64,000 nt of DNA from JANPBY01 sp031430645 (GTDB taxonomy: Bacteria; Actinomycetota; Actinomycetes; DATJPE01): positions 6,699 through 70,698 of the forward strand of contig JANPBY010000004.1 in NCBI GenBank assembly GCA_031430645.1, in the 5' to 3' direction. Made by a program: the position numbers and the translations under genes. This document shows, piece after piece, positions 44,615-56,211 of this stretch. Below the pieces are notes generated by a model that made no database searches, had not been told where the DNA came from, and was given only the letters and a program-made list of their open reading frames with translations. Every line of letters begins with the position of its first letter. Position 1 is the first letter of the stretch.

Positions 44615-45700
44615 TCAGCTACGCCACAACAGAACGAGCGCCCGATCGTCATCAAGGCCCCGCCGTCCGAGCACGTCCACGAGCCGACGAGCTCCCCGAT
44701 GGAACCCCTGCGGCACCAGTCGCTCGGCCGCCCCCAGAAGCTTGTCGATGCCCACGTCGATATCCCCACCCGGAATCTCAACCACTCCATCGGTGTAGAG
44801 CAACAGTGCGTCTCCCACACCAAGTGCTCCGTGCTCGAGCAAGAACACGGCATCAGGGTCAACGCCCAGGGCCGGACCGCGGGCTGACGTGAGCGTCCAG
44901 CGCCCCGAACCCGCAAGGAAGTGGGCTGCCGGCGGGTGACCCGCTGACCCGAGCACGTAGGAGCCCGTACGCAGGTCGAGGGCGAGATGGACTGCTGTGG
45001 CGAAACCGTCCTCCCAACGCTGTCGACGGAGGTAGGAGTCGGCGGCCTCGAGGAACTCCTCGGCCGGCATCGCCCCGAGCAGGCCCCCGAGCGCACCGGA
45101 CAACAGAAGAGCACGGGTGCCAGCATCGACGCCCTTGCCGGACACGTCGCACACGACGAGCTCGAGCACGTGGCCATCCGGTGACTGGGTCGCCACCAGG
45201 AAGTCACCGCTGAAGGACGCGCCACCCGCTGGGCGGAGGAGGGATTCCGCGTGCCAGCCGGAGGGAAGCTCCGGGAGTTCCCCGAGCAGCTTCAGCCGGT
45301 CGCGCAGGTCAACCAGCATCGACTCCCCGCGCATGGCCTGAACTCCGAGCCGAGCCCTGGAGCGGGCCACGGCAAGCACAACGGCAGCCGTACCACCAAC
45401 CACCAGCAGCGTTCCAGGGCGCACCATGTCCCACCCGAGCACCCGAATCTCATAAGCGAGAACCCCTGTCGCCACCGCGAGCAGCAGCCATAGGCCACGG
45501 ACCGACAGCAAGAAACCCCCGACCAGGACAACGAGGCTGAGCAGGCCGGGCGGCGCCCACTCAGTGTTGTTGACCGCAGCCCACCCCAGCGCGAGTGCCA
45601 CCCCTACGAGGGCCAGGAGCACAAATCCGTCGGAGCGCAGAAAACCGCGCCGCAACCGGAGCAGGAGGCGGCGGAACCTGGCGGCGCCTGAGGGGGGCAT
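44615..45700 (-). CDS. Membrane-anchored PP2C/SpoIIE-type serine phosphatase
   Basis: 361 residues. Three to four N-terminal membrane spans (about residues 22-115) precede a SpoIIE/RsbU-type PP2C domain with metal-binding motifs SFSGDFL, VVCDVSGKGVDAG, and YTDGVVEIPGGDID. Such enzymes dephosphorylate anti-sigma-factor antagonists in partner-switching stress responses. No anti-sigma or antagonist gene is adjacent, so its partner is elsewhere. Palindromic element B copy 2 follows its stop codon. Confidence 0.92.
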   Translation of the reverse strand: MPPSGAARFRRLLLRLRRGFLRSDGFVLLALVGVALALGWAAVNNTEWAPPGLLSLVVLVGGFLLSVRGLWLLLAVATGVLAYEIRVLGWDMVRPGTLLVVGGTAAVVLAVARSRARLGVQAMRGESMLVDLRDRLKLLGELPELPSGWHAESLLRPAGGASFSGDFLVATQSPDGHVLELVVCDVSGKGVDAGTRALLLSGALGGLLGAMPAEEFLEAADSYLRRQRWEDGFATAVHLALDLRTGSYVLGSAGHPPAAHFLAGSGRWTLTSARGPALGVDPDAVFLLEHGALGVGDALLLYTDGVVEIPGGDIDVGIDKLLGAAERLVPQGFHRGARRLVDVLGRRGLDDDRALVLLWRS

Positions 45701-45875
45701 CGTCGAAAACCTACCGGGGCTGTCTCAGGATGCCGACCTTTCGGGCACCGGATCACCCGATAAGCCTCACCCCCAGAAAAGGGTGGGCGCCCCGACGAGG
45801 CACCAGGCAGGATGGCCGCCATGACCCTAGGGCAGCTGAGTGATCAGCACGGGCGCGGATGTCGGGACAGTCCTC

Positions 45876-47126
45876 ATGGGTGAGCGACGCAGCGCCAACA
45901 CGGTCGAGGTGCACCCCGCTGACTCGGACAGTTGGCCGCGCCTTCAACGCATCGACGAGCTCGCCTTCGGGTTCACCTGGCCGGAGACCGGTGGGGACAT
46001 CCACCGAGATGTCCTTGAGCTCGACCGCACCCTGATCGCCACCATTGGCGGCCACGACGCCGGCATCGCCTCGACGTACTCCCTTGAGATGTCGGTGCCA
46101 GGCGCGCCCCGCCAGCCAGTCGCAGGGCTCACGTGGGTTGGCGTACTGCCCACGCACCGTCGTCGAGGGGTGCTGACTGCGCTCATGCGGCACCACCTCA
46201 ACGAGCTCCACGATCAGACTCGCGAACCAGTGGCGGCCCTGTTCGCATCCGAGCCGAGCATCTACGGTCGCTTCGGGTACGGCCCTGCTTCGCAGCGACT
46301 CAGCATCCGGATCCCTCGCGAGTTCGCCCGGCTGACGACTCCACCTGAGCAGGACGATCCGCGCCCCGAGTTCGCGGATGCCGACCAGGTCCGTCCGCAG
46401 CTCGCCTTGGTCGCCGACGCGGTCGCGATGCAGCGCCCTGGCCTTCCCGCGCGCAGCCCGATCTGGTGGGATCGGACCTTCGACGATCAGCCCGGGGACC
46501 GCGAAGGTTTCTCAGCCTTGCGCACATTGCTGGTGGCCGACGAGAGCGGGCCCCGCGGCTACGCGATCTATAGCACCAAGGAGTCGTGGGGTCCCGGTGG
46601 CTCCAAGGGAGAGCTCGGAATCCGTGAGATCGCTGCCACTGATCCGGCCGCCCACCGAGCGCTGTGGCGGGTGTTGCTCGACACCGACCTGATGGGAGAG
46701 GTCGTCTACGGGATGTTGCCGATCGACGACCCGCTGCTCCATCAGCTGGTCGACCCGAGACGGATCCAGGCCACCGTCGGCGACGCCTTGTTTGCGCGCT
46801 TGGTCGACGTCGACCGCGCCTTGACCTCGCGCACCTACGCAAGTGCCATCGACGTAGTCCTTGACCTCGATGACCCCTTCTGTCCGTGGAACACCGGCCG
46901 CTGGCACCTCTCGGGGGATTCAACGGGAGCCACCTGTGCCCCGACTACGCAGGCACCGGACCTCGCGCTCGACGCGCGAGTGGCGGGCGCGGTTTATCTC
47001 GGGGGTACGTCGCTGCGCGGTCTGGCCGACGCGGGCCTGGTCACGGAGCACCGATTGGGAGCGGTGGATGCCACGAGCAGAGCCCTGCTCTCAGCGCGAG
47101 CCCCATGGTGCCCGTTCGTGTTCTGA
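45876..47126 (+). CDS. Eis-like GNAT N-acetyltransferase
   Basis: About 416 residues. N-terminal GNAT domain with the acetyl-CoA loop VLPTHRRRGVLTALM, then SIYGRFGYGPAS, a second GNAT-like domain, a C-terminal SCP2-like domain and a conserved aromatic C-terminus (WCPFVF), which in Eis supplies the terminal carboxylate for catalysis. Eis enzymes acetylate amines of aminoglycosides or lysines. The physiological substrate is unknown. ATG 45876 chosen; GTG 45840 would add 12 residues. Confidence 0.88.
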   Translation: MGERRSANTVEVHPADSDSWPRLQRIDELAFGFTWPETGGDIHRDVLELDRTLIATIGGHDAGIASTYSLEMSVPGAPRQPVAGLTWVGVLPTHRRRGVLTALMRHHLNELHDQTREPVAALFASEPSIYGRFGYGPASQRLSIRIPREFARLTTPPEQDDPRPEFADADQVRPQLALVADAVAMQRPGLPARSPIWWDRTFDDQPGDREGFSALRTLLVADESGPRGYAIYSTKESWGPGGSKGELGIREIAATDPAAHRALWRVLLDTDLMGEVVYGMLPIDDPLLHQLVDPRRIQATVGDALFARLVDVDRALTSRTYASAIDVVLDLDDPFCPWNTGRWHLSGDSTGATCAPTTQAPDLALDARVAGAVYLGGTSLRGLADAGLVTEHRLGAVDATSRALLSARAPWCPFVF

Positions 47127-47259
47127 GTCAACTGGCCGCAACGCATGCCACGAACCGGGGCTGCGTCCTCTAGCGTGTGCGGCACCACATCGAAGCGTGC
47201 TCGGCACACGGTCCGCCCGGGACCCTGATCAGCCGTGCGGCCCCCCGAGGAGTCCCCCC

Positions 47260-49803
<2,544 letters not shown>

Positions 49804-49830
49804 GGGCCAAGGCCCACGCGCTGACCTGGG

Positions 49831-49870
49831 TCGGGTTGATCAGGGTCGGTCAGGGTTGATCAGGGTTGAT
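49831..49870. repeat. Tandem decamer (four copies of CAGGGTTGAT-like unit)
   Basis: Four consecutive 10-bp units, consensus CAGGGTTGAT, lie between the convergent pepN and DUF5130 stop codons. The last unit encodes part of the DUF5130 C-terminus and stop. The array is probably slippage-derived and could alter that C-terminus between strains. Confidence 0.8.
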
Positions 49871-50252
49871 CTAGATGCAACGTGCGCGGGTGACGGGCAT
49901 GCTCGGCGAGGGTGCGCAGTCCGTTGACGATCCCGCCCGAGAGGTCGCCGAGACTGAACTGCGACGTCATCGCGAGAGCTGCCAGGGCGCACGACCTGTC
50001 ATCCAGGGACTTCTTGGCCACGGCCCCGGTCACGACTTCCAGTCGGTGAGCAGCCGGATCCACGGCGACGAGGACAACATCAGCGGCCAGCGGGCCGAGC
50101 CGACCATGGAGAGCCTCGGCGGCAGGACGAGGATCACCCTCGAGGACTCCTACGTAGACCGAATAGCGCAGGCCAGATTCCTCGCGGGCTTGCCGTATGG
50201 CGCGCTGGATGTCCTCGCGCTGCCGGTCTGAGAAGGCTTCACCAGCGGGCAC
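49860..50252 (-). CDS. DUF5130 family protein
   Basis: 130 residues. The body (DRQREDIQRAIRQAREESGL, then ADVVLVAVDPAAHRLEVVTG and TSQFSLGDLSGGIVNGL) resembles the TPM-like DUF5130 proteins that sit near pepN in actinobacteria. No signal peptide or membrane span is seen from this start. Function is unknown. GTG at 50252 is preceded by a purine-rich GAGGGAGGGGGGA. It overlaps the upstream membrane-protein gene by 14 nt, so they are likely coupled. Confidence 0.8.
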   Translation of the reverse strand: MPAGEAFSDRQREDIQRAIRQAREESGLRYSVYVGVLEGDPRPAAEALHGRLGPLAADVVLVAVDPAAHRLEVVTGAVAKKSLDDRSCALAALAMTSQFSLGDLSGGIVNGLRTLAEHARHPRTLHLDQP

Positions 50253-50607
50253 TGGTCCCCCCTCCCTCGTGGTTCGGCTCCGACTCGAGTGGGGAGTCAC
50301 CGGTGGGTCCCCCGAACCAGACCGGGTTCGCCCACCAGGAAAGACCAGGGCGATATCGCGGCGCACTAACCATGGACGGGATCGAGGCGAACAGCCAGAT
50401 CAGCCCGATGATGGCGAGCGGGATCCCTCCATAGATCAGCGCCGCCTGGCCGAGCGGCAACGGTGCGGCGAGCACCTCTCCGTCGTCACCGGAGTCAGCC
50501 AACGCCGCACCAGCCGGACCCAGCGCGAGCCATCCGCCGAGGACTACAGAGGTGATCACGGCCGTCTTACGCCGGCGCACCTTGGGTGAACTGAGTCGTG
50601 GCCTCAT
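50239..50607 (-). CDS. Hypothetical membrane protein with signal peptide
   Basis: 122 residues. A signal peptide (RRRKTAVITSVVLGGWLALGP...ALA) is followed by a short acidic stretch and a membrane span (ALIYGGIPLAIIGLIWLFASI, about residues 55-75), and a Pro/Trp-rich tail. No family recognised. It overlaps the DUF5130 gene by 14 nt and lies 12 nt after malQ's stop, suggesting a malQ-independent short operon with DUF5130 or read-through from malQ. Confidence 0.75.
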   Translation of the reverse strand: MRPRLSSPKVRRRKTAVITSVVLGGWLALGPAGAALADSGDDGEVLAAPLPLGQAALIYGGIPLAIIGLIWLFASIPSMVSAPRYRPGLSWWANPVWFGGPTGDSPLESEPNHEGGGTSARW

Positions 50608-50619
50608 CACGAAGCAAGC

Positions 50620-52785
50620 CTACTGGGCCGGGTTCGGTGCCAAGACAGCTGCCAGCCGTCGGGCGAGTGCGGCACCGCCGGGTGTGGCTAGGTCGTCGAG
50701 GAGCACGCACGCCCCGGCGCCGTCAGTGAGCGGCAACTGCCAGTTCGGGTACTCCTGGTCGGTGCCGGGCTGGTTGATCGCTCGACGATCCCCGACCGCG
50801 TCCGCCAAAGACACACCGAGCAACCGACACGGAGTCCGCGAAAGCTGTGCGTGCAGGGCCACGAGCACGTCCTCCAACTCTTCCTCGCTGCCAACCGCGT
50901 CGTCAGACAGCAGTCCGGACTCACGAAGCACCTGGATCACCGCAAAGCGCTCCGCCTGATCGGTCGCCTGCTCTTCCTGGAGCGACTGAGTGAGCAGCCC
51001 GAGACGCTCACGGATCACCAGGTGTTCACCTCGCAGATATCCGGCGGTCGGCGGCAGGTCGTGGGTGGTGACGGTCCCTAGACAAGCCTCCCGCCAGTGC
51101 TCCGGCGCCAGTGGCTCGCCCGACCAACCCTTCTCGAACCAGCTGATCGACGTCCCCAGCAGCCCGCGCTGGACGAGGTATTCGCGGACCCATGGCTCGA
51201 CGACGCCGAGATCTTCCCCGATCACCACCGCCCCCGCTCGGTGCGCCTCCAGAGCAAGGATCCCCACGAGTGCCTCGTGGTCGTAGCGGACATAGGTCCC
51301 CTCCGAGGCGGGCAGCCCGTCGGGCACCCACCAGATGCGGAACAAGCCGATGACGTGGTCGACCCGCAGCCCTCCCGCATGTCTCAACGCCCCACGAACC
51401 AGATCGCGAAACGGTGCGTATCCGACGTCGGCGAGCCGCCCTGGGTGCAGCGGCGGCTGCGACCAGTCCTGACCCACCTGGTTGAACGCGTCCGGCGGTG
51501 CGCCCACAGAGCATCCGGCGGCGAAAACTCCGCGCAGCGACCATGAATCGGCCCCGTCAGGATGAACGCCCACGGCGAGATCGTGGATGAGCCCGATGCG
51601 CATGCCGGCCGCCCGAGACGCTTCTTGAGCGGCGGCCAGCTGTCCCTGCAGCAGCCACTGCAACCACACGTTCAGCTCCACCAGATCCTCGAGCTCGGCG
51701 CGCGCGGTCTTGACGGCCGGGTTCCCGCAGTCCCGGAGGTCTTCGGGCCAGGTCTCGACCTTGGGGCCGTACGTCTCCGCCAAGGCCGACCAAGTCGCGA
51801 AGCCAAGCAGTCCGGAACCTTCCTCCTGCCGAAAGCGCTCAAGGTCAGCCGCCCGATCAGGGGTCAAAGGAACCGATCTGATCAGCACGAGAGCGGCTCT
51901 CTTGGCCGACCACGACGCGTCCCGGTCCAGCAAGACATCCGTCCGGAGGCCCGCCCGCAACGGCGCAGCGAGCGCCTGCACCGACGCCCGGTCGGTCGAG
52001 GAAAGAAATGCGTACTCGGGGATGTCCTCGACCCTGAGGTAGAGCGGGTTGGCGTAGCGCCGGCTCGTTGGAAGGTAGGGGGATGGCGTCATGGGCGCGA
52101 TTGGCTCAGCCGCATGCAGGGGGTTGACGAGGACGAAGTCGGCGCCCAGCTCGGTGGCGCTCCACTCCGCCAAGGCCATCAGATCGGCGACGTCGCCAAG
52201 TCCCCAGGAACGAGTAGAACGCAATTGGTAGAGCTGGGTCATCAGCCCCCAGGCGTGGCTGCCCCGAGGAGCGCACGTCGGTTCGAGCCGGTCCGGGGTG
52301 ACGATGAGGACCGCCGAGCTGACCGCGTCCCCGGACGTTGCCCGCAGCGTGTGCCACCCGAGCGGAAGGTCCCTGGGCAGGGCGACGGTCGCGCGTCCGA
52401 CCAGACCGCCGTCAATCTCTTGGGGCTGCACCCAGACATCGCGAGACTCAACGTCGCGGCGAAGTGAGCCATCCTCGAGCTCCACCCAGACGCTGACCGG
52501 AGCACCGTGTCGAACATGGACGGCAACCTCGCAGTCGGCGCCGCCGCGAGTGACGATCGTCGGCGGCAGCATCTGGCGCCACGGTGCAAGGGATCGATCG
52601 GCGAGCGCTGCCTGTGTCGACTCGGCGGTCGAGACATCCACACCGAGGGCACCGAGCACAGCCCGGATGGTGTCTGCAGCGACGACAACCTCGCGTCCCT
52701 GCCAATCCCAGTAGTCCAGCGTGACTGAGTAGCTCTCGGCCAGGGCGCGCAACAACTCACCGGGCAGCTCGGGCGGTCCACTCAC
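50620..52785 (-). CDS. malQ: 4-alpha-glucanotransferase (amylomaltase, GH77)
   Basis: About 721 residues. GH77 features: nucleophile Asp in GLRVDHVIGLFRIWW, acid/base Glu in IGEDLGVVEPWVREYL, and THDLPPTAGYLRG. An N-terminal extension of about 150 residues before the catalytic barrel is usual for actinobacterial MalQ. It transfers maltooligosaccharide units between alpha-1,4-glucans, in line with the GH13 glucosidase at 62282. GTG at 52785 chosen because upstream in-frame sequence overlaps the HNH gene and is unlike the family. Confidence 0.93.
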   Translation of the reverse strand: MSGPPELPGELLRALAESYSVTLDYWDWQGREVVVAADTIRAVLGALGVDVSTAESTQAALADRSLAPWRQMLPPTIVTRGGADCEVAVHVRHGAPVSVWVELEDGSLRRDVESRDVWVQPQEIDGGLVGRATVALPRDLPLGWHTLRATSGDAVSSAVLIVTPDRLEPTCAPRGSHAWGLMTQLYQLRSTRSWGLGDVADLMALAEWSATELGADFVLVNPLHAAEPIAPMTPSPYLPTSRRYANPLYLRVEDIPEYAFLSSTDRASVQALAAPLRAGLRTDVLLDRDASWSAKRAALVLIRSVPLTPDRAADLERFRQEEGSGLLGFATWSALAETYGPKVETWPEDLRDCGNPAVKTARAELEDLVELNVWLQWLLQGQLAAAQEASRAAGMRIGLIHDLAVGVHPDGADSWSLRGVFAAGCSVGAPPDAFNQVGQDWSQPPLHPGRLADVGYAPFRDLVRGALRHAGGLRVDHVIGLFRIWWVPDGLPASEGTYVRYDHEALVGILALEAHRAGAVVIGEDLGVVEPWVREYLVQRGLLGTSISWFEKGWSGEPLAPEHWREACLGTVTTHDLPPTAGYLRGEHLVIRERLGLLTQSLQEEQATDQAERFAVIQVLRESGLLSDDAVGSEEELEDVLVALHAQLSRTPCRLLGVSLADAVGDRRAINQPGTDQEYPNWQLPLTDGAGACVLLDDLATPGGAALARRLAAVLAPNPAQ

Positions 52786-52798
52786 CAAGGTCCCGAAC

Positions 52799-53323
52799 TC
52801 ATGCAGACACCGCGCTGGCCTCTGCCAGGCCGTGTCCGAGGAGGTAGTCGGCCCAAAGCGGGTCGGCCCGACCTGTGCCGAGGATCCGCCAGGCAGAGCC
52901 GGTCGGTTGGCGTGGGGTGCTTCGCAACCTCCACCCGAGCTCGGCGACTGAACGGTCAGCCTTGACCCGGTTGCATCGGGAACACGCTGCGACCACGTTG
53001 TCCCACTGGTGGCGCCCGCCGCGACTGCGTGGGACGACATGGTCAACGCTGTTAGCGGTGCCACCGCAGTAGGCGCATCGACCGTGGTCCCGCGCAAAGA
53101 TCGCCCGTCGGGTCAATGGGACATGGGCGCGGTGCGGGACCCGGACATAGCGGGTCAGTCTGATCACCGACGGCACCTCGATCGCCCGGGTGGCACTGTG
53201 CGCGATCGACCCGCTTTCCTCGACCGTGATGGCCTTGTCCGCGAGGACCAGGAGCAGCGCACGCCGATCTGACACCACGCCGAGCGGCTCGTACGTGGCA
53301 TTCAGCACCAGGGTGTGCGCCAT
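52799..53323 (-). CDS. HNH endonuclease domain protein
   Basis: 174 residues. Begins AHTLVLNATYEPLGVVSDRR, typical of the actinobacterial HNH protein found near glbO. The HNH core is CAYCGG, then VDHVVPRSRGG, then W-x-N and ACSRCN, with four cysteines for structural zinc. Probably a DNA-cutting or repair enzyme; its role is not established. It lies 13 nt upstream of malQ and is divergent from the S9 peptidase gene. Confidence 0.92.
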   Translation of the reverse strand: MAHTLVLNATYEPLGVVSDRRALLLVLADKAITVEESGSIAHSATRAIEVPSVIRLTRYVRVPHRAHVPLTRRAIFARDHGRCAYCGGTANSVDHVVPRSRGGRHQWDNVVAACSRCNRVKADRSVAELGWRLRSTPRQPTGSAWRILGTGRADPLWADYLLGHGLAEASAVSA

Positions 53324-53412
53324 CGTGAAGTGACCTCCGGTGCTTAGTCTGCGCATCGGACACGCCCACCGCCACCGTGAATCGCCAACCTCACCCACCT
53401 AGGTTGGATGTC

Positions 53413-55509
53413 ATGACCTCCGATCCCGGCCGTCCGGACTACCCAGTCGCCCATCGACTCGACCTCGTCGAGGACCTCCACGGTCACAAGGTGAGCGACC
53501 CCTATCGCTGGTTGGAGACCTCAGATGATCCGGCGACCAAGGAGTGGGGCGCGGCCCAGGACGCCTTGTTGGTCTCCCAGCGCGCAACCTGGCCGGGTCA
53601 GGACGCCCTGCGCGCCCGGATGGGCCAGTTGCTCGACGCGGGCATCGTCTCCGCCCCCGTCTGGCGGGGTGAGCGCCAGTTCTTCATGCGCCGCAACGCT
53701 GCGCAGGAGCATGCCGTACTCCTGACCGTCGACCCTGATGGCACCGAGCGGGTCCTCATCGACCCCATGGCCCTGGATGCCACTGGCTTGACGACCCTCG
53801 ACACCTGGCAGCCCACAAAGGAAGGTCACCTCCTCGCCTACCAGGTGTCCGAAGGCGGCACCGAACAGGCGGTGCTTCGCGTCATCGACGTCACGACTGG
53901 CGAGATCGTCGACGGCCCGATCGACCGGGCCAGATACTCACCGGTGGCCTGGCTGCCTGGCGGCAGGTCTTACTACTACGTACGTCGGCTGGCTCCCGAG
54001 CTGGTGCCCGACGGCGAGGAGCAGTTCCACCGACGCGTGTGGCTGCACCGGCTGGGCACCGATCCAGCCGAAGACGTCCTCGTCTTCGGCGAGGGACGCA
54101 AGCACACCGAGTATTACGGAGCCTCGGTCAGCCGCGACGGGCGATGGCTGCAGGTCTCGGCTTCGGAAGGCACCGAACCCCGAAACGACCTCTATCTGGC
54201 TGATCTGACGACCAGCTCCCTGGATGGACCCGATCTTCGTCCCGTTCAGGTAGACGTCGATGCTCAGACCGGACTCGAGGTGTGCCGCGACGGCCGGGTG
54301 CTGGTCTTCACTGACCGTGACGCGCCCAGGGGTCGGCTCTGCTTCACGACACCTGACCACCTCGAGGTCGACGACTGGACCGATCTGCTCGCCGAGGACC
54401 CGATCGCCGTGCTCGACGGTTACGCCGTCCTGGACGGACCTGAGCTCGACTCACCCGTCCTGCTCGCATCCTGGACCCGGCACGCGGTGTCTGAGCTAAC
54501 GGTCCACGACTTGGCCACCGGACTGCAACTTGCGGACGTGCCCCTCCCCGGGGTCGGCACGATCGGCGGCATCATCGAACGACCGGAGGGAGGACACGAG
54601 GCGTGGTTCGGCTACACCGACCACACCACCCCCTCCACCGTCCAGCGCTATGACGCCCGCACCGGCGAAACGACACTGTGGGCCACGGCGCCGGGCACGG
54701 TCGATGTCCCGCCGATCACGACGCAACAGGTCACCTACCAGTCTGCTGACGGCACCGAGGTGCGCATGTTCGTCATCTCCAAGACGGGCGACCCCACCGG
54801 TCCCCGGCCGACGATCCTCTACGGCTACGGCGGGTTCGGCCTCCCACTGACCCCCGGATTCTCGGCCACCGTGCTTTCGTGGGTCGAAGCTGGGGGCGTC
54901 TGGGCCGTCGCTGGGCTGCGCGGCGGTGGCGAAGAAGGCGAGCAATGGCACCGCGACGGGATGCTGGGCAACAAGCAGAACGTCTTCGACGACTTCCACG
55001 CCGCGGCTGAGTGGCTGGTCGACAACGAGTGGACGACTGCCGACCAGCTAGCCATCAACGGCGGCTCAAACGGTGGGCTGCTGGTGGGCGGCGCGGTCAC
55101 CCAACGACCCGAACTCTTCGCAGCGGTGGTCTGCTCGGCGCCACTTCTCGACATGGTGCGTTACGAACAGTTCGGCCTCGGCGCGACGTGGAACGTCGAG
55201 TACGGCTCGGCCGCGCTGCCAGAGGAACTCGCCTGGTTGCTCGCGTATTCGCCCTACCACCGCGTCGTCGAGGGCACCGACTACCCGGCCACGTTGTTCA
55301 CGGTTTTCGACGGTGACTCCCGGGTCGACCCGTTACACGCCCGCAAGCTGTGCGCGGCGATGCAGCACGCGACCTCAGGAAACCGGCCGATCCTCATCCG
55401 CGCTGAACCTGATGTCGGGCACGGAGCGCGCGCCGTGAGTCGGTCGATCGACTTGTCGGTGGAGGTGCTGGCCTTCACTGCAGCGCACACAGGTCTTGCA
55501 CTGACGTGA
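53413..55509 (+). CDS. Prolyl oligopeptidase family (S9) serine peptidase
   Basis: About 698 residues. The N-terminus DLHGHKVSDPYRWLE and a seven-bladed propeller region precede a catalytic alpha/beta domain with Ser in NGGSNGGLLVGG, Asp in FDGDSRVDPLHA and His in PDVGHGAR. It cleaves short peptides after proline in the cytoplasm. ATG at 53413 gives the typical family N-terminus. Confidence 0.94.
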   Translation: MTSDPGRPDYPVAHRLDLVEDLHGHKVSDPYRWLETSDDPATKEWGAAQDALLVSQRATWPGQDALRARMGQLLDAGIVSAPVWRGERQFFMRRNAAQEHAVLLTVDPDGTERVLIDPMALDATGLTTLDTWQPTKEGHLLAYQVSEGGTEQAVLRVIDVTTGEIVDGPIDRARYSPVAWLPGGRSYYYVRRLAPELVPDGEEQFHRRVWLHRLGTDPAEDVLVFGEGRKHTEYYGASVSRDGRWLQVSASEGTEPRNDLYLADLTTSSLDGPDLRPVQVDVDAQTGLEVCRDGRVLVFTDRDAPRGRLCFTTPDHLEVDDWTDLLAEDPIAVLDGYAVLDGPELDSPVLLASWTRHAVSELTVHDLATGLQLADVPLPGVGTIGGIIERPEGGHEAWFGYTDHTTPSTVQRYDARTGETTLWATAPGTVDVPPITTQQVTYQSADGTEVRMFVISKTGDPTGPRPTILYGYGGFGLPLTPGFSATVLSWVEAGGVWAVAGLRGGGEEGEQWHRDGMLGNKQNVFDDFHAAAEWLVDNEWTTADQLAINGGSNGGLLVGGAVTQRPELFAAVVCSAPLLDMVRYEQFGLGATWNVEYGSAALPEELAWLLAYSPYHRVVEGTDYPATLFTVFDGDSRVDPLHARKLCAAMQHATSGNRPILIRAEPDVGHGARAVSRSIDLSVEVLAFTAAHTGLALT

Positions 55510-56201
55510 GTCCTCAGCAACTGGCCCCCCACTGGACTCGCAGCTGGCCGAACCGGCAAGGTAGCGCGGTGGACCTTGACCGCTACACCACCAGCCGCAT
55601 GTGCCTTCACGGCCTCGCCGAAGGGCTGCTGTCCGGCCCGCAATTCATGGCGTCCGGGACGATCCGGCTCCGAGTCATCGACGGAGCGATTGCCACGGTC
55701 GCCGCCCCTGACGCTCGCTACCTCAAAGGTGCTCTGGTGGTCGACGGGCGCACCGTTGCCGTCACCGGCACCTTCGGTCAGCTCGCAGCCGAGGCGGGTC
55801 TGAACTGGTCAGTGCCGACGCACTACAGCGACCACTCCGGAAGCGTCGCTGAGGACCCGGCTGACATCGAGGTTGCGGACGCAGAGTTGATGGTCGAGTG
55901 GTTCGCTCGCGGCCAAGAAGCGATCAACTCGCTGTGGCCCGAGGTGACGCCGGTGCTCTGGCCCGAGCATTTCGACCTGGGCGTCAGCGTCGAAGAGGTC
56001 AACTACGGAGTTTCCCCGGGCGACACCGCGCACCCGGAGCCGTATGCCTACGCCGGGCCTTGGGCCTTCGCTCAATGGACCGACGTCGACCCGTTCTGGA
56101 ACGCACCCTTCGGCGCCCTGCGTCCAGCCACCGCCTTCGCTGACGCCGAGGCGGTCGCTGAATTCTTCTCCCAGGCGCGGACATTGGCCTCAGGCCCGTG
56201 A
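55506..56201 (+). CDS. Conserved-looking hypothetical protein
   Basis: 231 residues, no recognised domain. A globular, acidic sequence with GLAEGLLSGPQFMASGTIRLRV near the N-terminus and many Trp/Tyr/Pro in the second half (VNYGVSPGDTAHPEPYAYAG, WTDVDPFWNAPFGALR). No signal peptide or membrane span. GTG at 55506 overlaps the S9 peptidase stop (GTGA), so translation is coupled; a second GTG at 55569 is possible. It ends 10 nt before the MscS gene, forming a three- to four-gene operon. Confidence 0.8.
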   Translation: MSPQQLAPHWTRSWPNRQGSAVDLDRYTTSRMCLHGLAEGLLSGPQFMASGTIRLRVIDGAIATVAAPDARYLKGALVVDGRTVAVTGTFGQLAAEAGLNWSVPTHYSDHSGSVAEDPADIEVADAELMVEWFARGQEAINSLWPEVTPVLWPEHFDLGVSVEEVNYGVSPGDTAHPEPYAYAGPWAFAQWTDVDPFWNAPFGALRPATAFADAEAVAEFFSQARTLASGP

Positions 56202-56211
56202 GCCCCGCTCC

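Noticed and set aside
46861..47259. N-terminal extension of pepN
   Set aside because: It overlaps the 3' end of the Eis-like gene in a different frame and lacks peptidase similarity; GTG at 47260 has a good ribosome-binding site.
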